Shown here piece after piece: positions 1 through 9,957 of a stretch of DNA of 64,000 nucleotides; within the stretch, counting starts at the first letter, position 1; each line of letters starts with the position of its first letter. A program made the translations under genes and the position numbers. Source of the stretch: Rhizorhabdus phycosphaerae (GTDB taxonomy: Bacteria; Pseudomonadota; Alphaproteobacteria; Sphingomonadales; Sphingomonadaceae); assembly GCF_011044255.1 (NCBI RefSeq), contig NZ_CP049107.1, positions 806,001-870,000 on the forward strand, read 5' to 3'. The notes below the pieces were generated by a model, which ran no database searches, was not told the DNA's origin, and worked only from the letters and a program-made list of their open reading frames with translations.

Positions 1-21
1 GGGCGGCGGCGGCGGCGCGCC

Positions 22-492
22 TTACTCTTCGAGCAGGGCGCGCAGCATCCAGGCGGTCTGTTCGTGGATACCGATACGCTGGGTCAGCAGGTCGGCGGTC
101 GGCTCGTCGCTGGCGGCCTCGACCGCAGGATAGAGCGAGCGGGCGGTACGGGCCGCGGCCTCGTGCCCTTTGGCCAGGATCGCCACCATCTCGAGTGCCT
201 TGGGCGGGACCGTCGGCGCGTCCGGCAGCGAACTCAGCTCGGAATATTGAGCATAGGAGCCGGGGGCGGGGAAGCCGAGCGAACGAATGCGCTCCGCGAT
301 CGGATCGACCGCGTTCCACAGCTCGGTATATTGCGCCATGAACATGGCATGGAGGCTGTTGAACATCGGCCCAGTAACATTCCAGTGGAAGTTATGGGTG
401 GTCAGATAGAGGGTATAGGTGTCCGCCAGCAGACGCCCCAACCCTTCCGAGATCGTCTTCCGATCCTGTTCGTCTATTCCGATGTTCACCAT
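22..492 (-). CDS. dps: Dps-family ferritin-like protein
   Basis: This 156-residue protein belongs to the Dps/ferritin-like family, which forms cytoplasmic dodecamers that oxidise and store iron and protect DNA during oxidative or starvation stress. The N-terminal part has the THNFHWNVTG helix with ferroxidase histidines and, further on, the D-x3-E pattern in VDPIAERIR, both typical of Dps. Length matches the family (150-170). The ATG at 492 is chosen over upstream starts because an AGGAG box lies about 8 nt before it. It is a single gene at the window edge. No DNA-binding lysine-rich tail is obvious, so DNA binding is not assured. Confidence 0.93.
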   Translation of the reverse strand: MVNIGIDEQDRKTISEGLGRLLADTYTLYLTTHNFHWNVTGPMFNSLHAMFMAQYTELWNAVDPIAERIRSLGFPAPGSYAQYSELSSLPDAPTVPPKALEMVAILAKGHEAAARTARSLYPAVEAASDEPTADLLTQRIGIHEQTAWMLRALLEE

Positions 493-631
493 GGACGTCT
501 CCTGAGCTTCGAGGCCTGCTTTGCCCCGCCGCACGCACCCGGCGGGATCTCCACCGCGTGAATAGCCCGCCAGCCGCGTCCACCCAAGCGCTAAGACGTG
601 CTGTGGAAAGCCTCTTTCGTCCGCCGCTCGA

Positions 632-1519
632 CTACCAGAGGATGTTGCGCCGATCGGGCTCCAGCGGCTCGGGCGCCGGTTCGCCCAGCGCCTGCAACAG
701 GTCTATCTCGATCGTCCGGCACATCGCAGACAGCGGAAGATCATGCACGTCGTTGGCGAAAGGATCGACCAGATCGTCGCCGATGGCGAGCACCGCCAGG
801 AACATCAAGCCCGCGATCATGGATCCGAAGGGGGTGGCATAGCCCAGCGTCTCGACCAGCCCGATCGGCAGGAAGATGCAGAAGAGGTGGGTGAACAGCA
901 CAGGGAAGAAGCGATATTGGTTGGGCAGCGGCGTGTTCTTGAGCCGCTCCATTCCGCCCTGCGCATTGGAGATGTCGACCATTACCCGCTCGAGCGACGC
1001 CTGCTGGATCGTGTCGATCCAGCCATGGGCTCGCGCCTGCTCGATCCGCATTCCCATGCCCTCGATCAGCCCGTTGGCGATGTTTGTGCGCTGCAACGAC
1101 TTCTGAGCAGGCCCATCGGGCAGGAACCTTTCAACATTGCCGTCCATGGGCTGACGCCGCAGCTGGCAGCGCAGGGCGTGGACATAGGCGATCTGACGGA
1201 AGACGACCTCGCGCCGCACGGCCTCGGCCTCGGGAAGCGAGAGATAGGCCTTGGCAGCACGAACCAGGCTCCTGCTGGCGTTGATCATCTGCCCCCAGAG
1301 TTCCCTACCCTCCCACCATCGCTGATAGGCCGAATTGCTTCGGAAGCCGAGAAACAGGGCAAGGACCGAACCAAAGAGTGTTAGCGGCAGCCCAGGCGCC
1401 CGGAACGGCAGAACATAATAGGTGATGGTGACGATCACGTCCCACAGGAAAAGGAGAAGCGCAGGCTTCCACACTTCGCGGGCAATCTGCGTCAGACGGG
1501 GGACATCGGCGATGATCAT
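632..1519 (-). CDS. Bestrophin-family (YneE-like) anion channel
   Basis: This 295-residue membrane protein matches the bacterial bestrophin/UPF0187 family, pentameric channels of the inner membrane that pass anions or, in some bacterial members, cations. A hydrophobic N-terminal segment (about residues 15-60) is followed by the family pattern around FLGFRSNSAYQRWWEGR, and two further membrane segments lie near residues 205-250 (PVLFTHLFCIFLPIGLVE, GSMIAGLMFLAVLAIGDD). The C-terminal DPFANDVHDLPL stretch is also typical. It stands alone between dps and the divergent glycosyltransferase. The start lacks a strong ribosome-binding site, so the exact N terminus is less sure. Confidence 0.88.
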   Translation of the reverse strand: MIIADVPRLTQIAREVWKPALLLFLWDVIVTITYYVLPFRAPGLPLTLFGSVLALFLGFRSNSAYQRWWEGRELWGQMINASRSLVRAAKAYLSLPEAEAVRREVVFRQIAYVHALRCQLRRQPMDGNVERFLPDGPAQKSLQRTNIANGLIEGMGMRIEQARAHGWIDTIQQASLERVMVDISNAQGGMERLKNTPLPNQYRFFPVLFTHLFCIFLPIGLVETLGYATPFGSMIAGLMFLAVLAIGDDLVDPFANDVHDLPLSAMCRTIEIDLLQALGEPAPEPLEPDRRNILW

Positions 1520-1734
1520 GGGTGATTATGCTATCCAGCTCCACCGCCGATCGTCCGGCGGCGCGGCCTATAATCCTTGCGCCCCCCTTTTGTTTCCTTC
1601 GTGCAAAAGCGCGCTGCGGACCGCCCGTTCCTCATCCGTTAAGAATTGTGGCGCATCGCCCCCGAAACCAATGAAACTATTGCGCCGCAGCATCATTCTA
1701 TCCCTGTCGACAGCCGGGGAAGGAAGCACAGCAG

Positions 1735-4023
1735 ATGCAAGAACAGATCCGCTCCATCCTGAAGGCCGCCCTCGGAAGCCGGGCCGCGCCAGGAACGATC
1801 GAGCATATCGCCGTCGTGGGCAACGCCCTGCCCCGCCGCTGTGGCCTGGCCACCTTCACGTCGCACGTCGTGGACGCCCTGCGGGATCGCTTCCCCGGGC
1901 TGGTCGTCGACCATTATGCGATGGATGACCGGTCGGGCATCGAATATCCCGCCAATGTGCACACCATCGCCGCCGACGATCCCGCCGCCTACCGCCTGGC
2001 AGCAGGCCTGATCGAAGCGAGCGGTGCGCAGGCGATCTGGCTTCAGCATGAATTCGGCATCTTCGGCGGCACTGCCGGCGATCATGTCATGCGCCTGCTC
2101 GAACGCTCCACCCTGCCCGTCGTCGCCACTCTGCACACCGTGCTCGAGAAGCCCTCGGCCGAAGAGCGCCTGGCATTCGACCGGCTTCTGGATCGCTGCG
2201 CCCATCTGATCGTAATGGCCGAGCGCGGCAAGACGATCCTCGAAACGGTCTATGGCGTATCGCCCGAACGGGTCTCGGTCATCCCGCATGGCGTGCCGGA
2301 CCGCCCGCATATTGTCCCGGAGCAGGCCAAGCAAAGCTTCCGTCTCGCCGACCGCAAGGTCATCATGACCTTTGGCTTACTCGCGCCCGACAAAGGCATC
2401 GGTTTCATGATCGATGCCATGCCGGCCATAGTCGCGCGTCACCCCGAGGCTCTTTATGTGGTGATCGGCGCCACCCATCCCAATCTGATCCGGGAGCAGG
2501 GCGAAGCCTTGCGGGAGTCGCTGGAGCAGAAGGCCGCCGATCTGGGCGTCGCCGACAATGTCCGCTTCGTCGGCGACTTTCTGGATCAGGAAGAACTGCT
2601 GGACTGGCTCGGGGCGAGCGACGTCTATGTGACGCCCTATCTCAACATGGCGCAGATCACTTCGGGGACGCTGTCTTATGCGATCGGCCTCGGCAAGCCC
2701 GTCGTTTCCACCCCCTATCTTCATGCGGCCGAGTTGCTCGCCGACGGCCATGGCATTTTGGTGCCGCCGCGCGATTCCGCCGCGCTCTCCGAAGCGGTGC
2801 TCAACCTGCTCGACGACGATGGGGCGCGCGAGGCGCTCGCTGGCCGCGCCTATGCCCGTGGACGCGAATTGCTGTGGCCGCGCGCTGTGGAGCGGGCCGT
2901 GGCGCTGATGGAAGCGGCCAACCGTGTCCGCCCGCATGTCAGCCGCTTCACCAGCGGCCGCCCGTTGCGCCCGAGCATAGAGGCGGTCAAGCGCATGACC
3001 GACGGGACGGGCATGCTGCAGCATGGCATACATACCGTGCCCGACCGCAACCACGGCTATTGCATCGATGACAACGCCCGCGCGCTGATCCTGATGTGCC
3101 GGCTCGGCGAGGAGATGGAGGCGGTAACCGGGCCCCTCGCCTCCACTTATTCCGCGTTCATCAGCCATGCCTGGAATCCGGATCGGGGCCGGTTCCGCAA
3201 CTTCATGAATTATGATCGCAGTTGGTGCGAAAGCGAGGGCTCCGAAGACAGCAACGGCCGCACTTTGTGGGCGCTCGGCTGCGCGGCCGCCACCGCGACC
3301 GACGCCGGCATAAGGGGATGGGCGGCGGATCTGTTCGACAAAGCCGCGCCGCTTGCAGCCCAGCTCATATCCCCGCGCGCATCGGCTTTCGCGGCGCTGG
3401 GCGCGGTGGACATCCTCAGCATCTATCCGGGGCATCGCGCGGCGACTGCCATGCTTGAAGCGAGCAGCGACATGCTGAAGTCCCTGCTGGTCACATCGCG
3501 CCGCCCCGACTGGGCGTGGTTCGAGACGGTTCTCGCCTATGACAATGCGCGGCTGCCGGAGGCGCTGCTGCGCATCGGCCACCTGCTCGACGATCGCGAG
3601 GCGATCGACCTCGGCCTGGAGACGCTGGAGTGGATCGCGAAAGTCCAGACCAATGGGCGCGGCGCCTTCCGCCCGATCGGCACGGACAGTTTCCAGCGTC
3701 CCTATTCCGCTCCTCTGCCTTTCGATCAGCAGCCGCTCGAGGCTCAGGCGATGATCGATGCGTGCACCGCGGCGTTGAGCGTCAGTGACGACCGCTGCTG
3801 GGTCGATCATGCCTGGCGCGCTTATGGCTGGTTCATCGGCGACAATGACCTCGGCCTGCCCGTGGCCGACGGAATCGATGGCGGCTGTCATGACGGCCTG
3901 ATGCCCCACGGCGTCAATCGCAATCAGGGCGCAGAATCCATTCTGGCTCTGCAACTAGCCAACGCCTCCATGCGTTCGCTGTCCGAGAAACGGGATTCCG
4001 GACCCGCTCGCACGGCTGCCTGA
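1735..4023 (+). CDS. GT4-family glycosyltransferase with C-terminal alpha-helical domain
   Basis: This 762-residue protein has two parts. Residues about 20-390 form a GT-B fold glycosyltransferase of family GT4: an N-terminal Rossmann half starting at VVGNALPRRCGLATF and a donor-binding half with FGLLAPDKGI and the QITSGTLSYAIGLGKPVVST loop. Residues about 400-750 form a helical region resembling glycoside hydrolase toroids (RNHGYCIDDNARALI, NQGAESILALQL). A GH130-type gene follows after 49 nt, so the two probably act on one mannose- or glucose-containing glycan in the cytoplasm. The start has an AGGAAG box 9 nt upstream. Donor and acceptor cannot be read from the sequence. Confidence 0.88.
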   Translation: MQEQIRSILKAALGSRAAPGTIEHIAVVGNALPRRCGLATFTSHVVDALRDRFPGLVVDHYAMDDRSGIEYPANVHTIAADDPAAYRLAAGLIEASGAQAIWLQHEFGIFGGTAGDHVMRLLERSTLPVVATLHTVLEKPSAEERLAFDRLLDRCAHLIVMAERGKTILETVYGVSPERVSVIPHGVPDRPHIVPEQAKQSFRLADRKVIMTFGLLAPDKGIGFMIDAMPAIVARHPEALYVVIGATHPNLIREQGEALRESLEQKAADLGVADNVRFVGDFLDQEELLDWLGASDVYVTPYLNMAQITSGTLSYAIGLGKPVVSTPYLHAAELLADGHGILVPPRDSAALSEAVLNLLDDDGAREALAGRAYARGRELLWPRAVERAVALMEAANRVRPHVSRFTSGRPLRPSIEAVKRMTDGTGMLQHGIHTVPDRNHGYCIDDNARALILMCRLGEEMEAVTGPLASTYSAFISHAWNPDRGRFRNFMNYDRSWCESEGSEDSNGRTLWALGCAAATATDAGIRGWAADLFDKAAPLAAQLISPRASAFAALGAVDILSIYPGHRAATAMLEASSDMLKSLLVTSRRPDWAWFETVLAYDNARLPEALLRIGHLLDDREAIDLGLETLEWIAKVQTNGRGAFRPIGTDSFQRPYSAPLPFDQQPLEAQAMIDACTAALSVSDDRCWVDHAWRAYGWFIGDNDLGLPVADGIDGGCHDGLMPHGVNRNQGAESILALQLANASMRSLSEKRDSGPARTAA

Positions 4024-4072
4024 AGGGAGTCATGGAGAGCGGGGAGCGGGCCCAAGCAACGCTCGGGAGCCT

Positions 4073-5356
4073 ATGCTCGCTGAATATACACACCGCCTCC
4101 GTCTGGCTGCCGACGCTTCGCGCGTCGTCGTTCGCCCCTTCCACCTCGCCTGGCAGGCCAATGGCTCGGAGCCTGGGCGCGCCCAACGCCTGGTCAAGGC
4201 AGTGCTTTCGCTCGACATGGAGGAGACGCGCCGTCAGCTGGCACTCGTCATGTATGATTTCGAAGCGCGCCACTGGCAGACGCGCCGCGTCTTCTCGACC
4301 CGCTTCGAACAGATCGCGGTGCAGATGGGCGTCGACCTGCGCGAGCTGGAGGATGAGCGCAAGCAGCTGATCGGGGCCTATTTCTGCCACGAATATAGCT
4401 ATGCCGCAGCGGCGCTCATGAACCCCAGCGTGGTGCCGCACCCCGACCAGAGCGGGCTGTCATCGAACACGCTTCGTATCCTGCTGTCGCTTCGCGCGGT
4501 GGGCGAGGGCCATATCAGCTCGATTGCCTTTCGTGAGGGACTGATCACCGGCAGCCGCGAGCTGGAGCTTGCGCCCGAGCCGCCCTTCGCCACCGCCGCG
4601 GATGCGCCCGATGCGGATGGCATCCGCGACCAGGACGGACCCATCACCGTCGAACGCCATCGCGACAGTACGCTTTCGGGCATGGTCATCTTTCCGATGA
4701 CGCCCGCGCAGCGCAATGGGCTGGAAGATCTGCGACTGACCCATTTCGTCCATGACGACGGAAGCACCGAATATATCGGTACCTACACCGCCTATTCGGG
4801 GCGGGACATCCAGTCGGAATTGATGCGCACGCGCGATTTCCGGTCGATCGACCTGATCCCGATGCGCGGCGCGGCGGCCCGCAATAAAGGCATGGCGCTG
4901 TTCCCACGCAAGATCGACGGCCGCTACATGATGATCGGTCGGCAGGATGGCCAGAATCTGTTCCTGCTGCGCTCGGATGACATCGGTCATTGGGAGGAGG
5001 GCGACCTTTTGCTGGCGCCAGCCTTTCCTTGGGAGTTCGTGCAGATCGGCAATTGCGGCGCGCCGATCGAGCTGGACGAAGGCTGGCTTCTGCTGACCCA
5101 CGGTGTCGGCGCGATGCGGAAATATTCGATCGGCGCCATATTGCTCGACCGGGACGATCCGTCGAAAGTTATGGGTCGCACGCAGCACCCCATCCTGGCT
5201 CCGATGGACGAGGATCGCGAGGGCTATGTCCCCAATGTGGTCTATACCTGCGGCGCGCTGCGCCACGGCGAGTATCTCTTCCTGCCTTATGGCGTCGCCG
5301 ACAGTTCGGTGGCCTTCGCCTTCCTGCCGATCAAGGAACTGCTCGACAAGTTATGA
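4073..5356 (+). CDS. GH130-family glycoside phosphorylase/hydrolase
   Basis: The 427-residue product resembles GH130, five-bladed propeller enzymes that phosphorolyse or hydrolyse beta-mannosides. Its C-terminal 250 residues carry the family repeats, for example YIGTYTAYSGRDI, NKGMALFPRKIDGRYMMIGR, NCGAPIELDEGWLLLTHGVG and the closing LPYGVADSSVAFAF. The first 130 residues are an extra region seen in the larger members. It follows the GT4 gene by 49 nt on the same strand, which suggests co-transcription and a shared oligosaccharide. It ends 24 nt from the convergent protease gene. Whether it is a phosphorylase or a hydrolase cannot be told here. Confidence 0.88.
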   Translation: MLAEYTHRLRLAADASRVVVRPFHLAWQANGSEPGRAQRLVKAVLSLDMEETRRQLALVMYDFEARHWQTRRVFSTRFEQIAVQMGVDLRELEDERKQLIGAYFCHEYSYAAAALMNPSVVPHPDQSGLSSNTLRILLSLRAVGEGHISSIAFREGLITGSRELELAPEPPFATAADAPDADGIRDQDGPITVERHRDSTLSGMVIFPMTPAQRNGLEDLRLTHFVHDDGSTEYIGTYTAYSGRDIQSELMRTRDFRSIDLIPMRGAAARNKGMALFPRKIDGRYMMIGRQDGQNLFLLRSDDIGHWEEGDLLLAPAFPWEFVQIGNCGAPIELDEGWLLLTHGVGAMRKYSIGAILLDRDDPSKVMGRTQHPILAPMDEDREGYVPNVVYTCGALRHGEYLFLPYGVADSSVAFAFLPIKELLDKL

Positions 5357-5380
5357 TGTGGGCAGCCTCAAGGCTCCCCA

Positions 5381-6193
5381 TCAGATCGCCCGCCGTGCCT
5401 CGCCGAGCACCGAGCGCACGACGCTGGCGGGAACAGCGAATCCAATGCCGATATTCCCTTCGCCACCGGGCGCGAGGATGGCGGTGTTGATGCCGATGAC
5501 CTCGCCCCGCATGTTGATCAGCGGCCCGCCCGAATTGCCGGGATTGATCGGCGCGTCGGTCTGGATCAGGCCAATGCCGCTCTGCGGGGTCAAGCCCCTC
5601 CCCAATGCGCTGACGATCCCCGCCGTCACGGTCTGGCCCAGGCCGAACGGATTGCCGATCGCGACCACATAGTCGCCCACCTCGGCGCTGTCGGTCGCAG
5701 CCAGCGGCGCCGCGACCAGCTTTTCCGGCGGGATGCGGAGCACGGCGAGATCCGCCTGCGGGCTGGTGCCGAGAAGCTCGGCCTGGAATTGCCGCTTGTC
5801 CTGCAGGACGACGAGGATCGCCGATCCGCCGCCGACGACATGGTTGTTGGTGAGAACGAGCCCACGCGCGGCGTCGATGATCACGCCGGAACCCGCCGAC
5901 ATGCGCGGCTGCACCGCCGAGTCGGGAACGCCCAGGAAGCGCCGGAAATAGGGATCGCGCAGCAGCGGATTCTGGGCATAGGGCGAGGGATAGGCGACCG
6001 CGATGTTGACGACGGCGGGCGAAACCCGTTTCACCAGCGGCGCGACGCTTAGCCGGTCGAGCGGCACGGGATCGCCCGAAGCCGCCAGGGCAACGCCATT
6101 GGCCGGCTGGGGGCTGGCGCCACGCTCCTGCCATGCCGGTATCAGGGCTGCCGATCCCAGAAGAAAAGCTGCCGCGACCGCCGCCTTGTGCAT
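5381..6193 (-). CDS. S1C trypsin-like serine protease (DegP/HtrA-like, no PDZ)
   Basis: This 270-residue exported protease has a signal peptide ([19 protein letters not shown]) and the full catalytic triad of the DegP family: His in LTNNHVV, Asp in ADLAVLRI and Ser in NPGNSGGPL. It should cleave damaged proteins in the periplasm. Unlike DegP or DegS it stops right after the protease domain and has no PDZ domain, so substrate choice must differ. The ATG at 6193 is preferred because a GGGAG box lies about 10 nt upstream, while the ATG nine bases earlier touches that box. The aminotransferase gene lies upstream on the same strand, 91 nt away. Confidence 0.9.
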   Translation of the reverse strand: MHKAAVAAAFLLGSAALIPAWQERGASPQPANGVALAASGDPVPLDRLSVAPLVKRVSPAVVNIAVAYPSPYAQNPLLRDPYFRRFLGVPDSAVQPRMSAGSGVIIDAARGLVLTNNHVVGGGSAILVVLQDKRQFQAELLGTSPQADLAVLRIPPEKLVAAPLAATDSAEVGDYVVAIGNPFGLGQTVTAGIVSALGRGLTPQSGIGLIQTDAPINPGNSGGPLINMRGEVIGINTAILAPGGEGNIGIGFAVPASVVRSVLGEARRAI

Positions 6194-6284
6194 AGTCCCC
6201 ATCTCCCTGTGTACCGGACAAGCCGGATGGCAGATGATCATGCGTTCCGCGATTTTCCAGAGGCGTTCCGCCCCGAAAGGCCGG

Positions 6285-7424
6285 TCAGTCGATGCGGGAC
6301 TGCGCCTCGAACCAGGGGATCATCCGGCCGATCGCCTCCTCGATCAGGACGGTCGACACCGCGAAGCTGAAGCGAATGAAGCGATGCCCCTCGACGGGAT
6401 CGAAATCGAGACCGGGCGCTGTTGCGACCCCGGTTTCGCGCAGCAGCCGCTCGCAGAAGCCGATGCTGTCCTCGGTGAGATGGCTGATGTCGGCATAGAT
6501 GTAGAAGGCGCCGTCGGGGGGAGCGATCTGCCGCAGCCCCATCGCCGGCAAGGCATCGAGCAGCAGGTCGCGGTTGCGGGCATAGGTTCGCAGATGCCCT
6601 TCCAGTTCGTCGCGACAGTCGAAGGCGATCAGCCCCGCGCGCTGGGCCAGAACGGGCGGGGTCAGGAACAAATTGCCCATCCGCGCCCGTGCCGCAGGGA
6701 TCAGCTCGCGCGGCACCACCAGCCAGCCCAGCCGCCAGCCCGCCATGCTGTAATATTTGGAGAAGCTGTTGACGATCAGGGCATCGGGATCATGCTCGAT
6801 CATGGACGAAATCGGCACGCCATAGCCGAGCCCATGATAGATTTCGTCCGATATGATCCGGATGCCCCGCTCGCGGCAGATCGCCGCGATCGCCGCCAGT
6901 TCGTCCGGTGCGATAACCGTTCCGGTAGGGTTGGCAGGGCTGGCGACGATCAACCCGTCCGGCGCGGGGGACAGCGCAGCGACCGCAGACGCGGTCAGCT
7001 GGTAGCGCTCCTCAGGCCCGCACGCGATCTCGACAGGCTCCAGGTACATGGCGCGCAGCGTATTGCGATAGGCGACATAGCCGGGACGCGCCAGGGCGAC
7101 CCTCGCGCCCGGTCGAAACAGGCAGGACAGCGCAAGCACGAAGGCCGGCGAGGCGCCGCAGGTGAGGATGACCTGCTCGGGATCGACCTCGGCACCATGC
7201 CGTTCGGCATAAAGGCGGGCGATCCGCTCCTTCAGCGGCATGCTTTCCCAATAGCCCATGGGATCATTGTCGAGGATGTCGTGCGCAGCCGCGATCGCCT
7301 CGGCGGGGGCGCCGGTCGATGGCTGGCCGAACTCCATGTGGATGATCGATTGCCCTGCCGTCGACAGGGCATGGGCGATCCGGCTTATGGCGATGGCGTG
7401 GAAGGGTTCAACCTGGGCGATCAT
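6285..7424 (-). CDS. Class I/II PLP-dependent aminotransferase
   Basis: This 379-residue enzyme belongs to fold-type I aminotransferases (aspartate-aminotransferase superfamily) and transfers amino groups between amino and keto acids in the cytoplasm. The PLP lysine is in [16 protein letters not shown]. Other family marks are the [12 protein letters not shown] glycine/serine region for phosphate binding, [10 protein letters not shown], and [11 protein letters not shown] with the Asp and Tyr that hold the cofactor. Length is normal. It faces the PQQ dehydrogenase across a 255-nt divergent gap. The exact substrate is unknown; an aspartate or branched/aromatic amino acid are both possible. Confidence 0.9.
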   Translation of the reverse strand: MIAQVEPFHAIAISRIAHALSTAGQSIIHMEFGQPSTGAPAEAIAAAHDILDNDPMGYWESMPLKERIARLYAERHGAEVDPEQVILTCGASPAFVLALSCLFRPGARVALARPGYVAYRNTLRAMYLEPVEIACGPEERYQLTASAVAALSPAPDGLIVASPANPTGTVIAPDELAAIAAICRERGIRIISDEIYHGLGYGVPISSMIEHDPDALIVNSFSKYYSMAGWRLGWLVVPRELIPAARARMGNLFLTPPVLAQRAGLIAFDCRDELEGHLRTYARNRDLLLDALPAMGLRQIAPPDGAFYIYADISHLTEDSIGFCERLLRETGVATAPGLDFDPVEGHRFIRFSFAVSTVLIEEAIGRMIPWFEAQSRID

Positions 7425-7679
7425 GCGCGTCTGCTAAGGCCATTGCGCGATGCAGACAATGGCGTCACCCGCCGAGCCGCCTCCTGCCGCGACCCTTGCC
7501 AGTTTCAGCAAGCTCCATACGCATTTCGGCAAGGGTTGGATCGACGCAATCGCATAAGCGCAGATTGACCAGCCCGCGATCCCGCATCATGATAACGGAA
7601 CCAGGTACCGTAAAATAGGGCGGAGCCTGCCCCGGGAAAGCGGAACGGCGCTTCCCGGACAATGGAGAGGAGAGTCAGG

Positions 7680-9845
7680 GTGGCGGGACGACAGGCCTTG
7701 GGCGCGACGCGCCGATTCGCCGGTATGGGCAATCGCTTGGCGAAGGGCGCAGCCGTCGCAGCGGTGGCTTTTGCGATCGCAGCGGGAGCCGGCGCGGCGG
7801 ACAGGGCCGGATGGATCACCCAACAACGGCTCGAGAAGGCCGATGCGGAACCCGGCAGCTGGCTGAACACCGGCCGCAACTATGCCGAGGACCATTATAG
7901 CCCACTCGATCAGCTCGACGCATCGACGGTCGGACGGCTCAAGCTCGCCTGGTATCAGGACCTCGACACCGATCGCGGCCAGGAAGCGAACCCCATCGTC
8001 GTCGACGGGGTGATGTACACCACCAGCGCCTGGTCGAAGGTCTTCGCCCTCGACGCGCGCAGCGGCAAGCTGCTCTGGTCCTATGATCCCGCCGTCAACG
8101 GCCGCAAGGGCTATGACGCATGCTGCGACGTCGTGAACCGGGGCGTCGCCGTCTATGAAGGCAAGGTGTTCGTCGGCGCGCTCGACGGCCGCCTGATCGC
8201 ACTCGATGCCGCCAGCGGCAAGGTGCTGTGGGACGTGCAGACGACCGACACCAGCCGCCCCTACACCATCACCGGGGCTCCCCGCGTCGTGCGCGGCAAG
8301 GTGCTGATAGGCAATGGCGGCGCCGAATATGGGGTGCGCGGCTATGTCAGCGCCTATGACGCAAACAGCGGCAAGCTGGTATGGCGTTTCTACACCGTGC
8401 CCAATCCGAACGGTAAGCCCGATGGTGCCGCGTCGGACGCGATCTTCGAAAAGATCGGCAACAAAAGCTGGGGTCCGAACGGCGCCTGGAAAGAGGTTGG
8501 GGGCGGCGGCACCGTCTGGGACGCGATCGTCTATGATCAGGAGCTCGACCAGATCCTGATCGGCGTCGGCAATGGCAGCCCTTGGAACCGCCGCGTCCGC
8601 TCCGGCGACGAGGGCGACAATCTGTTCCTCTCCTCGATCGTCGCGCTCGATCCCGACACCGGCGCCTATAAATGGCATTTCCAGGAAGTGCCCGGCGAGG
8701 AATGGGATTTCACCGCCACCCAGCCGATCATCCTGGCCGACATGCCGGTGGCGGGAAAGCCGCGCAAGGTGCTGTTCCATGCGCCGAAGAATGGCTTCTT
8801 CTACGTGATCGACCGCGCCTCCGGTAAGCCCGTCTCGATCAAGAATTTCGTGCCCGTGAATTGGGCCGACGGTTATGACGAGAAGAGCTGGCGCCCGCTG
8901 GTCCGCCCCGAAGCGCGGTACACCGAGTCAGGCAAGGAATTCCTGGCGATGCCGAGCGCTTTCGGCGCGCATAACTGGCATCCGATGTCGTTCAGCCCGA
9001 AGACCGGCCTCGTCTATATCCCGGTCCAGCTGATGGGCTTCGGCTATGCCGACGACAAGAATTTCACTTATCGCCCCGGTCACTGGAATCTCGGCAACGG
9101 ATCGCGCTCCCTGCTCGGGCCGCAAAGCGACGCGCAGCTCGCAGCCGCCCGCGCGGCGACCAAAGGGCGCCTGCTCGCCTGGGATCCGGTCAAACAGGAA
9201 GCCCGCTTCACGGTCGAGCACCCGGCCCCGTCCAATGGCGGCATCCTTTCGACGGCCGGCAATCTGCTGTTCCAGGGGCAGCCCGACGGCACTTTCTCCG
9301 CGTTCGACGCGAGGGACGGCAAGAAGCTCTGGAGCTTCGACGCACAGAATGGCGTGATCGCTGCCCCCATCTCCTTTTCGCTCGACGGCGAACAATATAT
9401 CGCGGTGATGGCGGGTCTCGGCGGCAGCTTCGGCGTCAGCTCGCCCTTCGCGCCCAATCCGCACAAGCGCCCCAATGGGCGGATCCTCGTCTTCAAGCTC
9501 GACGGCAAGGCAAGCCTGCCGCCCTATCAGAAGCCGGTCATGCCCGCGCAACTCGTCAGCGACAGCTTCCCGGCCGGCGCAGCGGAACGCGGCCTCGCCC
9601 TCTATGCGGGCCAGTGCAGCCTCTGCCACGGCCCTGGTGGCTATTCGGCGGGGGTGATCCCCGATCTGCGCCGTTCGCCGACCATCGCCAGCCGCGAACT
9701 GTTCCATCAGGTGGTGCTCGACGGCATCCTGCAGCAACGTGGCATGATCAGCTTCCGCGACATGCTGAAGCCCGAGCAGGTCGAGGAAATCCGCGCCTAT
9801 CTCGGCATGCGCGCCGCCGCGCTGAAGGAGAGCGAGGGCAGCTGA
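7680..9845 (+). CDS. PQQ-dependent alcohol dehydrogenase with C-terminal cytochrome c (quinohaemoprotein)
   Basis: The 721-residue exported protein is a type II quinohaemoprotein alcohol dehydrogenase. The eight-bladed propeller binds PQQ; the adjacent cysteines in YDACCDVVNRG form the cofactor-covering disulfide ring and EEWDFTATQPI carries the catalytic Asp. A haem c site, CSLCH, lies at residues 646-650 in a C-terminal cytochrome domain that passes electrons to the respiratory chain. A signal peptide (AVAAVAFAIAAGAGAAD) sends it to the periplasm. The GTG at 7680 has an excellent AGGAG box 7 nt upstream, whereas the in-frame ATG at 7662 has none. No PQQ synthesis genes are in view. Confidence 0.93.
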   Translation: MAGRQALGATRRFAGMGNRLAKGAAVAAVAFAIAAGAGAADRAGWITQQRLEKADAEPGSWLNTGRNYAEDHYSPLDQLDASTVGRLKLAWYQDLDTDRGQEANPIVVDGVMYTTSAWSKVFALDARSGKLLWSYDPAVNGRKGYDACCDVVNRGVAVYEGKVFVGALDGRLIALDAASGKVLWDVQTTDTSRPYTITGAPRVVRGKVLIGNGGAEYGVRGYVSAYDANSGKLVWRFYTVPNPNGKPDGAASDAIFEKIGNKSWGPNGAWKEVGGGGTVWDAIVYDQELDQILIGVGNGSPWNRRVRSGDEGDNLFLSSIVALDPDTGAYKWHFQEVPGEEWDFTATQPIILADMPVAGKPRKVLFHAPKNGFFYVIDRASGKPVSIKNFVPVNWADGYDEKSWRPLVRPEARYTESGKEFLAMPSAFGAHNWHPMSFSPKTGLVYIPVQLMGFGYADDKNFTYRPGHWNLGNGSRSLLGPQSDAQLAAARAATKGRLLAWDPVKQEARFTVEHPAPSNGGILSTAGNLLFQGQPDGTFSAFDARDGKKLWSFDAQNGVIAAPISFSLDGEQYIAVMAGLGGSFGVSSPFAPNPHKRPNGRILVFKLDGKASLPPYQKPVMPAQLVSDSFPAGAAERGLALYAGQCSLCHGPGGYSAGVIPDLRRSPTIASRELFHQVVLDGILQQRGMISFRDMLKPEQVEEIRAYLGMRAAALKESEGS

Positions 9846-9957
9846 ACCACCGATCATCGGTCGGTGCAGCCGTTGGACAGGTTGTGCCGCCGATGGACAG
9901 AGCCGGGGCCGTCCTGGCGCTAGCCTCTTCCTTTCCGGTTTCGGCGAGGGGGACGGC

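Noticed and set aside
1-21. GGC/GGCG repeats at the window start
   Set aside because: Only about 20 nt at the edge; too short to call a repeat or a terminator.
2377-3954. Long antisense open frame (525 codons) opposite the GT4 gene
   Set aside because: Composition is of the His/Arg/Gln-rich kind that arises opposite G+C-rich genes, and it has no domain; the plus-strand gene explains the region.
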